From JAXLQL01 sp046331625 (GTDB taxonomy: Bacteria > Acidobacteriota > Terriglobia > Bryobacterales > Bryobacteraceae), in contig JAXLQL010000003.1 of assembly GCA_046331625.1 (NCBI GenBank), positions 372,001-436,000 of the forward strand: a DNA stretch of 64,000 nt, in the 5' to 3' direction. The number at the start of each line of letters is the position of its first letter. Positions within the stretch are counted from its first letter, which is position 1. Shown here piece after piece: positions 25,139-32,092 of the stretch. Below the pieces are notes generated by a model. The model searched no databases and had not been told where the DNA came from. It saw only the letters and a program-made list of their open reading frames with translations. Position numbers and translations under genes: made by a program.

Positions 25139-27043
25139 ATGCGAATCGGAATTGATGCGGGTGGAACATTTACTGACTTTATCGTGCTCCACGACGATGG
25201 GCGTATCGAGAGCTTCAAGATTCGGTCCGATCCGCGCAATCCGGCTCGCGTGATTCTCGAGGGCCTCGAGCGCGCAGCCGGGAAACGTAAGGCCGACGTG
25301 GTTCATGGCTCCACGGTGGCCACCAACGCGCTGCTCGAACGCAAGGGCGTGAAGACCGCTTTCGTGACCACTGCTGGATTCGAAGACTTGGTGCACATCG
25401 GCCGGCAGAACCGGCAGGAACTTTACAACCTGGCGCCCGCGCTGCGAGTGCCGATTGTGCCGCGCGAGCTTTGCTTCGGAGTGCCGGAGCGGACCTATCA
25501 CGATGGCGCTGTTGCCCGGCGTCCCGATGCTGCCGAACTCGCGGCACTGGCCGAAGCGTTGCGCGAGGCTCGTGTGGAGGCGGTGGCGATTTGCCTGCTG
25601 CACTCCTATCAGAACGCGGAGAATGAGCGGCTGGTGGTTCAGGCGCTCGATGGGCTCGGATATGTTTGCGCGTCGCACGAAGTGTCGCCAGAGTTTCGCG
25701 AGTTCGAGCGGGCGTCAACCACGGTGATCAACGCTTATGTCGGCCCGCTGATGGACCGCTACTTGGGCGCGCTCGAATCGGCGTGCCACCACCGCCTGTG
25801 GATTCTGCAATCGAACGGCGGATACCTCGCTGCGTCGCAGGCGCGGAAACACGCGGTGCGCACAGTGTTGTCGGGTCCGGCGGGCGGCGTGATCGCGGCG
25901 ATCGACATGGCGCGGCGTTCGGGATTTCGCCGCGTGCTGGGGTTCGACATGGGCGGGACTTCGACAGATGTGAGTTTGTGCGATGGGGAGCCGCGACTCA
26001 CGACCGAGGCATCGATCGACGGATTCCCGGTGCGCGTGCCGATGCTCGACATCCACACGGTGGGCGCGGGCGGCGGGTCAATTGCGCGTGTGGATTCGGG
26101 CGGATTGCTACGAGTGGGTCCGGAGAGCGCCGGTGCGGACCCGGGACCGGCATGTTATGGAGTGGGCGAAGCGGCGACGGTCACCGATGCGCATGTGGTG
26201 CTGCGCCGCATTTCGGCGGAGCAGTTCCTGGGCGGGCAGATGCGCATTGACGAGTCGCGTGCGCGGGCGGCGGTGGAGCGGGTCGGGAAGGCGCTCGGAC
26301 TTGGAATGGATGAAGCGGCAGCTGGGATTATTCGCGTGGCGAACGCGAACATGGAGCGCGCGATCCGTGCAGTCTCGATCGAGCGCGGATTCGATTCGCG
26401 CGACTTCGCGCTGGTGGCGTTCGGTGGAGGCGGTGGACTGCATGCGTGCGAGATCGCCGCGAACATGGAGATCCGGACGGTGCTGGTCCCGCGATATGCC
26501 GAGGGGCTTTCGGCGCTCGGGATGCTGCTGGCGGACGCGGCGCGCGATTACTCTTGCGGTGCGCTCGGCCGGAGCGATCTGGAGGCTCGGTTCCGGGAAC
26601 TCGAGAAGCAGGCCCGGAGGGAGTTGCGTGGAGCATCGCTCGAACGCGCTGCGGATCTGCGCTACGCGGGGCAGAGCTACGAACTCACGGTTCCTTGGCG
26701 CGGTCTCGACGACGCGCGACGGCGGTTCCATCGTGAACACGGGCGGGTGTATGGGTATGCGAGTCCGGAACGCTCGGTGGAGGTTGTGACGCTTCGGGTG
26801 CGCGCTACGAAGCCGACCGCGAAGCCGCGGTTCGAAACGTTCCGCGCGCGGCGTGCGGGGGATCCTGCGACGCGGCGAGTGTTCGTGAGCGGGGGATGGT
26901 CGCGTGTGCCGGTGCTGCGGCGTGAGGAAGTGGGCGGGCGCGGTCCGATGATGATCTTGGATTATGGGAGCACGACGCTGGTGCCGGCGGGTTGGTTGGC
27001 GAGGGTGGATCGGACTGGAAATGTGGTGATCGAACGGGGATGA
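25139..27043 (+). CDS. HyuA-type hydantoinase/oxoprolinase subunit
   Basis: This 634-residue ATP-dependent amidohydrolase belongs to the N-methylhydantoinase A / 5-oxoprolinase family. The N-terminal domain has the actin-like ATP motif GIDAGGTFTDF, then VVHGSTVATNALLERKG and AFVTTAGFEDLVHIGRQ; the main domain has LSGPAGGVIAA, GFDMGGTSTDVSL and DIHTVGAGGGSIA; the C-terminal domain has LVAFGGGGGLHACEIA. Partners (HyuB or the fused OXP form) normally follow, but none is present here. A TACAAT element at 25111-25116 could be a -10 sequence and AAGG at 25130 the ribosome site. Substrates of the family are cyclic amides such as hydantoins and 5-oxoproline; the one here is unknown. Confidence 0.88.
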   Translation: MRIGIDAGGTFTDFIVLHDDGRIESFKIRSDPRNPARVILEGLERAAGKRKADVVHGSTVATNALLERKGVKTAFVTTAGFEDLVHIGRQNRQELYNLAPALRVPIVPRELCFGVPERTYHDGAVARRPDAAELAALAEALREARVEAVAICLLHSYQNAENERLVVQALDGLGYVCASHEVSPEFREFERASTTVINAYVGPLMDRYLGALESACHHRLWILQSNGGYLAASQARKHAVRTVLSGPAGGVIAAIDMARRSGFRRVLGFDMGGTSTDVSLCDGEPRLTTEASIDGFPVRVPMLDIHTVGAGGGSIARVDSGGLLRVGPESAGADPGPACYGVGEAATVTDAHVVLRRISAEQFLGGQMRIDESRARAAVERVGKALGLGMDEAAAGIIRVANANMERAIRAVSIERGFDSRDFALVAFGGGGGLHACEIAANMEIRTVLVPRYAEGLSALGMLLADAARDYSCGALGRSDLEARFRELEKQARRELRGASLERAADLRYAGQSYELTVPWRGLDDARRRFHREHGRVYGYASPERSVEVVTLRVRATKPTAKPRFETFRARRAGDPATRRVFVSGGWSRVPVLRREEVGGRGPMMILDYGSTTLVPAGWLARVDRTGNVVIERG

Positions 27044-27077
27044 ACCTCCGTTGGGAGGAGGCTCGGACTTTGGGAGG

Positions 27078-27135
27078 GGCGGACGGAGTCCCGCCTCAAG
27101 CTGAAGTCTGCCCCACATCGCGGCGGAGCCGCAGA
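27078..27135. repeat. composite hairpin repeat, copy 3 (degenerate)
   Basis: Between the convergent hydantoinase and U32-like genes, GGGGCGGACGGAGTCCCGCC is a worn first hairpin, CAAGCTGAAGTCTG a worn second one, and GCGGCGGAGCCGC at 27120-27132 an intact third. The order CCCCACATC before the third hairpin is the same as in copy 1. It could serve as a shared transcription end for both genes. Confidence 0.75.
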
Positions 27136-27145
27136 GATCCGGGCC

Positions 27146-28024
27146 TTACTCGCTACAGCGGCGGAGCAGTTCGAGCGCGATCTGCGCGCGCCGCACGCGT
27201 TCTCGCGAGAGTGCGATCGCGGTGTTTTCGATGTGGGTGCCGCAGGGGTAAATGTCAGGTGAGTTGCGCAGGCCGAACTTCAGGTACACGGGCGCGGCCA
27301 CACGCACGATCTCGCTCACTTCCCAGTGCCGGATGAATCCGCCGATGTTGTCAGGCGCTTCCACGTAGAAATCGATGGGCGCGTCAATGGCCGCACGAAT
27401 CGATGCGATCTGCGGGAGCGTGAGGTCCGAGGGGATGTTGATCGTGGTTGCGCCGAGGTCTTCGAGTAGCCGTGCCGAGGCTGGATTCGCTGGCGCCATC
27501 ATCACGGAAGTCTTGATGATGAGGTCCGCGGGTAACTCGCCGGTCTGTTTCATCTTGCCGATGACCTGGAGCGAGCCGATGTCGGAGACGAGGACACTGC
27601 GCAGGCCGAGGTCGACGCCGCGTTGCAGGTCCATGAGTGCGAAGCGGAGTTGATCGGCGCCGCGAAGCGCGAGCCCAAGCGTTTTGCCGGCGGCCGAGAA
27701 TACCTGCGCTCCGATATCGAAAGTGGCGCGGGGTCCGATGAAGAGGTTGACTTCGATGCCGTGATCGCGGCCGAGGGCGAGCATCTCGCGGATTTCGTCG
27801 TCGGTCATCAGCATGATGCCCGAGCCCTGCGACACGCGGTGCAGGGGCACGTTCCGCTTCTTGGCTTCCTCGATCACAGCGGCCAGAGCGCGCGGCCCTT
27901 CTGTGGAGGGAATCTCGATCTTCCACGCCGCTCCGTCCGCGAAGCGTTTTTGCGACGAGGGGTTGTCGGCAAGATCGCGTGCCGGCAGTTTCAACGCGGC
28001 GAGAGCCTTCGATCCTACTTCCAT
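27146..28024 (-). CDS. peptidase U32-like TIM-barrel protein
   Basis: The 292-residue product resembles a short form of the U32 collagenase-like family: a barrel-like series VNLFIGPRATFDIG, ALMDLQRGVDLGLRSVLVSD, DLIIKTSVMMAPANPAS, TTINIPSDLTLPQIASIRAAI and FYVEAPDNIGGFIRHWEV. The family includes proteases and tRNA or ubiquinone hydroxylation helpers, so the reaction here is uncertain. The ATG at 28024 has AGGAGG ten bases upstream and lies inside the end of thrB (10-base overlap), so the two are translationally linked. A frame open to 28192 is only thrB antisense-free read-through, not a real extension. Confidence 0.6.
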   Translation of the reverse strand: MEVGSKALAALKLPARDLADNPSSQKRFADGAAWKIEIPSTEGPRALAAVIEEAKKRNVPLHRVSQGSGIMLMTDDEIREMLALGRDHGIEVNLFIGPRATFDIGAQVFSAAGKTLGLALRGADQLRFALMDLQRGVDLGLRSVLVSDIGSLQVIGKMKQTGELPADLIIKTSVMMAPANPASARLLEDLGATTINIPSDLTLPQIASIRAAIDAPIDFYVEAPDNIGGFIRHWEVSEIVRVAAPVYLKFGLRNSPDIYPCGTHIENTAIALSRERVRRAQIALELLRRCSE

Positions 28025-28929
28025 GGTTGGCGATCCTCCTCGATGGTGTATCCTTCCGGCGAGATGGCAGCCTTCAACACTTCCGATTGCTTGCCGTGGT
28101 TCGCGAAGATGTCGCGGACGTGCTCGCAAACGTGCTCGCAGCCACGTTCGTAGAACACGAGCACGGATGGACCGGCTCCGCTCAACGCACAACCGAGCAG
28201 TCCGGGTGCGCGCAGTTTCAGGATCTGCTCGAGTCCGGGCACCAGGCGGCAGCGATACGGCTGATGCATGCGATCTTCGAGCGCGGCCGGAAACGCGGAA
28301 GTGGTTCCGCTGATCAACGCGGCGATCAGCAGCGCCGAGCGCTGCACGTTGAAGATGGCGTCCGCGCGCGAGTATCCGGTAGGCAGCACGGCTCGAGCCT
28401 CGTGAGTGGGCAGGGCGAAATCAGGTACGACAACGGCCACCTGATACCGCTCGTGGATCTCGAGCCGGACGGCGCGCGCGACGTTGCCGCTATCGAGCGC
28501 GGTGGCTACGATCGAGCCGAGAACGCAGGCGGCGACGTTGTCGGGATGGCCTTCGATGTGCGCTGCTTCGTCGAGAATGCGCGGGGGTTTCCATTTGAGG
28601 TCGAGCAGGCGGTTGGCAATGACCACCCCAGCGGTCAATGCCGCAGCCGAAGATCCGAGGCCCTTGCCGAGCGGGATGCCGTTGTCGATGTCGAGTTCGA
28701 TCGAGGGAAGGGAAGTGGCGTGCTGCTCGGCGACACGAGCGGCGGTTTGCCAGATCAGGTTGGACTCATCGGCGGCGATCTTGTCCGCGTCGCGGCCGGT
28801 GACACGGATGCGGAGCCGTTCCGACCGCCGGAACCGGCAGACCAGATGTACGGACAACGCGAGACCCAGCGCGTCGAAGCCGGGGCCCAGGTTGGCGCTG
28901 GTCGCCGGCACTCGAAGGCGCCAACTCAT
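28015..28929 (-). CDS. thrB: homoserine kinase
   Basis: This GHMP-family kinase of 304 residues phosphorylates homoserine with ATP in threonine synthesis. It has the opening VPATSANLGPGFDALGLAL, the glycine-rich ATP loop PLGKGLGSSAAALTAGV, the catalytic region EGHPDNVAACVLGS, and the late GCALSGAGPSVLVF, all diagnostic. Its ATG overlaps the stop of the oxidoreductase gene upstream (ATGA), and its end overlaps the U32-like start. With thrC two genes upstream it forms a threonine operon lacking the homoserine dehydrogenase gene. Confidence 0.95.
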   Translation of the reverse strand: MSWRLRVPATSANLGPGFDALGLALSVHLVCRFRRSERLRIRVTGRDADKIAADESNLIWQTAARVAEQHATSLPSIELDIDNGIPLGKGLGSSAAALTAGVVIANRLLDLKWKPPRILDEAAHIEGHPDNVAACVLGSIVATALDSGNVARAVRLEIHERYQVAVVVPDFALPTHEARAVLPTGYSRADAIFNVQRSALLIAALISGTTSAFPAALEDRMHQPYRCRLVPGLEQILKLRAPGLLGCALSGAGPSVLVFYERGCEHVCEHVRDIFANHGKQSEVLKAAISPEGYTIEEDRQPWK

Positions 28930-29939
28930 CCGATCGCGACCTTCCTCCCGGTTCGGCAGGATTTGTACACCGCCTGCACGAGTTCGAGGGCGCGATAGCC
29001 GTCTTCGCCGGACACGGCCGGCTTCTTGCGCGACTGAATGGCGTTGCCGAAGTCGAGGAACTGGCGTTCGACGGGAGTGACGGGGATCGCCATGGGATCG
29101 GACGCGCCAGACTTCACGATTTGCTCCACCGGCGCGGGGTCGCCCGAGTCGTCATGCACGTCCCAAGTAGTGAGCTTGTCGCCGGTGAGCACCGCCGTGC
29201 CTTTGGTCCCGTGGATCTCGATTCGCTCGGAGTAGCCGGGATAGAACGCGGTGGCTGCCTGGATGACGCCTTGCGCGCCGTTCTTGTAACGCATCAGCGC
29301 GGTGACCACATCTTCGGATTCGATCTTGTGGACCGAGCCGAGTTGCCAGTAGCCGAACACTTCTTTCACGGGGCCGATCAGCCACAGCAGCACGTCGACT
29401 TGATGCACGGCTTGGTTGATGAGCGCGCCACCGCCCTCCACGTCCCAGGAGCCTTTGATCTTGCGCGAGTAGTATGCGGCCGTGCGCCACCACTTCACGT
29501 ACGCGTCAGCCTGCAGGATCTTGCCGAGACGGCCCGCTTTGAGCGCCTTGGTGAGGAAAAGCGATGAATCGTCGAACCGGTGCTGGCTCACCACCCCCAG
29601 CGTGATGCGCGCTTTCTTCGCCACGTCGATCAACTTTCGCGCGGTCTTCAGGTTCGTGGAGATCGGCTTCTGGAGGAGAATATGCTTCTTCGATTCCGCG
29701 CAAGCGAGCACAGGTTGCAGGCGGAAATCGGGGAACGTGCAGACGTCGACGTAATCGACCTTCGGATGCCGGCAGACTTCCTGATACGTCTTGACGAATT
29801 CGCAGTTGTTGGCTTCGGCGAACTTTCTGCCAGCTTCTTCGTTGATGTCGGTGCAGCATACGATCTCGTAGCCGATGTTCTTGTACGCGCGCGAATGCAT
29901 GCTCGAGATCGCGCCGGTTCCGATCAGTCCGACTCGCAA
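28926..29939 (-). CDS. Gfo/Idh/MocA family oxidoreductase
   Basis: This 337-residue NAD(P)-dependent oxidoreductase has the Rossmann motif VGLIGTGAISSMHSRAY near the start, the typical block HILLQKPISTNLKTARKL (EKP-like motif as QKP) and the C-terminal sugar-binding-like domain with EGGGALINQAVHQVDVLLWL. Such enzymes act on sugars or inositols; the substrate is unknown. The best start is the TTG at 29939: CAGGAG lies nine bases upstream, and the Rossmann strand begins immediately. The frame is open much further (to 30362) but only antisense-free within thrC. Its place between thrC and thrB is unusual. Confidence 0.85.
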   Translation of the reverse strand: MRVGLIGTGAISSMHSRAYKNIGYEIVCCTDINEEAGRKFAEANNCEFVKTYQEVCRHPKVDYVDVCTFPDFRLQPVLACAESKKHILLQKPISTNLKTARKLIDVAKKARITLGVVSQHRFDDSSLFLTKALKAGRLGKILQADAYVKWWRTAAYYSRKIKGSWDVEGGGALINQAVHQVDVLLWLIGPVKEVFGYWQLGSVHKIESEDVVTALMRYKNGAQGVIQAATAFYPGYSERIEIHGTKGTAVLTGDKLTTWDVHDDSGDPAPVEQIVKSGASDPMAIPVTPVERQFLDFGNAIQSRKKPAVSGEDGYRALELVQAVYKSCRTGRKVAIG

Positions 29940-29998
29940 GTGAATGGGCTCCTGGTTGAGGTGAGACTCGGTGAGGCGAATTGGCAGTATAGCAAGGG

Positions 29999-31315
29999 CT
30001 ACGCGGCGCGATTGAGGATCTCGGCGATCTTGCCGGGGTCGTTGGGGACCACGATCGGCTGGTTGCCGAAGTTGGCCACGATGGGCTCGCCGGCGGGGGT
30101 CTTCAATTGACCGGTGTGATAGCGGTAGATGTAATCGGGATCTTTGAGAACGTTGCCCGTGAGCACGGCGACGACATCTTCGCCGGGCTGGATGGTCTTG
30201 TTCGCCACCAGTTTCTTCAAGCCAGCGAGCGTGGCTGCGGAAGCTGGTTCGCACCCGATGCCGCACGCGCCGATCACGGCTTTGGCGTCGGCGATCTCCT
30301 GCTCGGTAGCCTGTTCCACGACGCCGCCTGATGTGGCGACCTCGTGCCAGGCCTTGGGCCACGACACCGGGTCGCCGATCTTGATTGCGGTTGCCAGAGT
30401 TTCTGGATGCTCCACGGCAGTGTAAGCGGTTTCGGACGGCGCCTTCATGAACTCGTAGAACGGCGCGGCGCCCGATGCCTGCACCACGGCAAGCTTGGGT
30501 AGGCGATCGATGAATCCGAGTTGGCGGAGTTCGCGCAGGCCTTTGCCGAACGCCGACACGTTACCGAGATTGCCTCCAGGGACGACGACCCAGTCGGGCA
30601 CTCGCCAATCCCGCTGATCGAGCATTTCGACCATGATCGTCTTCTGGCCTTCGATGCGAAACGGATTGATGGAATTCAGTAAGTAGATGCCGAGTTTTTC
30701 GGCCAGCACGCGCACGAGCTTCAGGATTTGATCGAAGTTGGCTTCCACTTGCAGAGTAAGTGCTCCGTATTCGAGCGCCTGCGCGAGCTTGCCGTAACTG
30801 ATGTTGCCATGCGGGATGAAGATGATCGGCTGGAGTCCCGCCGCGGCGGCGTAGGCTGCCATCGAGGCAGACGTGTTTCCGGTGGAGACGCAGGCAACAC
30901 GCTCCATGCCAAGCTTGACGGCTTGCGCGGCGCCGCATGTCATGCCGTTGTCTTTGAACGAGCCGGTGGGGTTGAATCCCTGGTGCTTGAAGACGAGGCG
31001 GTCCATGCCGGCGTATCGCGCGGCTCGGGGTGCGGCCAGGAGCGGGGTGTTTCCTTCGCGCAGTGTCACCGCGCACGCACTGGCGTCGGCGAACTGGAGT
31101 AACTCGCGATAGCGCCAGACTCCGCTTTGGTCGAGTGGCGCGTTCGACATGCGGCGCTCGCGCCAGAGCTTCTTGGCCGTGGCCGGATCGAGGCCGGAAA
31201 AGTCATAGGAAGCTTCGAGCAGTCCACCGCAGGCGGGGCAGTTGTAGATGACTTCCGTGATGGGATAACGGGCGCGACAAGACGTCTGGAAACAGACGAG
31301 TTCGGGAACGGGCAT
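29999..31315 (-). CDS. thrC: threonine synthase
   Basis: This PLP enzyme makes threonine from O-phosphohomoserine, the product of thrB. The 438-residue protein is of the long form with an N-terminal zinc-ribbon-like region (CFQTSCRARYPITEV...NCPACGG). The PLP lysine lies in NPTGSFKDNGM, phosphate binding in STGNTSASMAAYAA, and further blocks are VVPGGNLGNVSAFGKGL and GIGCEPASAATLAG. The ATG at 31315 is used; an upstream extension to 31357 adds residues from the toxin-remnant end. Transcription may start from a TATAAT 10 bases upstream. Confidence 0.96.
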   Translation of the reverse strand: MPVPELVCFQTSCRARYPITEVIYNCPACGGLLEASYDFSGLDPATAKKLWRERRMSNAPLDQSGVWRYRELLQFADASACAVTLREGNTPLLAAPRAARYAGMDRLVFKHQGFNPTGSFKDNGMTCGAAQAVKLGMERVACVSTGNTSASMAAYAAAAGLQPIIFIPHGNISYGKLAQALEYGALTLQVEANFDQILKLVRVLAEKLGIYLLNSINPFRIEGQKTIMVEMLDQRDWRVPDWVVVPGGNLGNVSAFGKGLRELRQLGFIDRLPKLAVVQASGAAPFYEFMKAPSETAYTAVEHPETLATAIKIGDPVSWPKAWHEVATSGGVVEQATEQEIADAKAVIGACGIGCEPASAATLAGLKKLVANKTIQPGEDVVAVLTGNVLKDPDYIYRYHTGQLKTPAGEPIVANFGNQPIVVPNDPGKIAEILNRAA

Positions 31316-31324
31316 GGAACCCTG

Positions 31325-31357
31325 ATTATAGCGATGCGGCCAAGGCGGGATCGTCAA
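31325..31357 (-). promoter_or_regulatory. possible promoter of the thrC operon
   Basis: On the minus strand a perfect TATAAT lies at 31330-31325, ten bases before the thrC ATG, and TTGACG at 31357-31352. The spacer is 21 bases, longer than the usual 17, so only the -10 element is persuasive. The TAA inside it is also the stop codon of the toxin remnant. A start here would make a very short or nearly leaderless thrC message. Confidence 0.3.
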
Positions 31358-31755
31358 AGAACCGCTCGTCGAACCTGAACGGGACCACGGATTTCACTGA
31401 TACGAAGTCCGGTTTGAAAGCCGTCGCGCGAGGGTAGAGGACCACGTTGTATTCGGGGACGAGCACGGACGGGGCAACCAAGGCAATCGGATCCTCGCCG
31501 GATCCCGAGAGTACTTCGCCGAATCGGGTGAACCAGGCGGCGGCTTCGTCGATTGACCGGCGGACGACGATATCGGCGCCGGCTTTGAGCTCGATCGTGA
31601 CCATCGAGTAGCCGAGCGGCCGCTGCGTGCGGGGCATATGCACCAGGACCTCGGTCAATGCAAGTGCTCGAGACGTAGCAGCGTAAACCGCGCGTTGGCC
31701 CTTACAGTTCCAGAGGCCCGTTGTAGACGAACGGGGCCAACTGGAGACCCGATGG
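31326..31755 (-). pseudogene. RES-domain toxin remnant (NAD+-degrading family), no usable start
   Basis: The frame after the antitoxin stop reads GLWNCKGQRAVYAATSRAL, ALTEVLVHMP and, at the end, SVLVPEYNVVLYP and PFRFDERF, matching the RES toxin fold (ParT/MbcT type) that destroys NAD+. The conserved Tyr (AVYAA) and Glu (TEVL) remain. The GGRWN motif has become GLWN, so its arginine is missing in this frame, and no start codon exists before a TTG at 31658, inside the domain. The neighbouring frame holds RSNTASSLDPIGS, like the normal N-terminus, so a frameshift near 31705 is likely. Toxin activity is probably lost, unless the shift is a sequence error. Confidence 0.7.
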
Positions 31756-31757
31756 GG

Positions 31758-32000
31758 TCAAGAGAAGATGCCGTGTTCGATCTTACCCAGCACGTGCAAG
31801 ACCGGAGGCAGCCCGTTACGCTCGAATTCCTGGAGCGGCGTCCGCTTTTCGAAGTCATTACTCGGGCTCGAGAGCCATTTCGTTGCTTCCAGATCGCTGC
31901 CGAGCACCTCGACAGTGCGCGCTACCAGGCCTTTATACTCCTGGTATTGCCATTCGATCCGGACAGCGGGCGGCGCAAGGGCGGGCTGTGGTGTTGCCAT
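31758..32000 (-). CDS. MbcA/ParS/Xre-type antitoxin (DUF2384)
   Basis: This 80-residue protein has the toxin-binding domain of RES-partner antitoxins: VARTVEVLGSDLEATKWL, then SPSNDFEKRTPLQEF and the C-terminal LHVLGKIEHGIF, which normally blocks the toxin active site. There is no N-terminal Xre helix-turn-helix, so it is the short form and may depend on other means for autoregulation. An in-frame GTG at 32021 is an alternative start, giving 87 residues. It is encoded immediately before the RES remnant, in the normal antitoxin-toxin order. Confidence 0.8.
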   Translation of the reverse strand: MATPQPALAPPAVRIEWQYQEYKGLVARTVEVLGSDLEATKWLSSPSNDFEKRTPLQEFERNGLPPVLHVLGKIEHGIFS

Positions 32001-32092
32001 ACCAATCTCAATTCTACTCACCCGCCCACCGCGTGTCTATAGCTCTCACACCCCTACCACGGGATATCCCCGTCTCATGGTGAACGCCGATC

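Noticed and set aside
27044..27145. A small gene between the hydantoinase and the U32-like gene
   Set aside because: The gap is 102 bp of mostly worn repeat with no start or ribosome-binding site.
31341..31360. A full sigma-70 promoter for thrC with TTGACG as the -35 element
   Set aside because: The spacing to TATAAT is 21 bases, outside the usual 16-18, so only the -10 element was kept, as low confidence.
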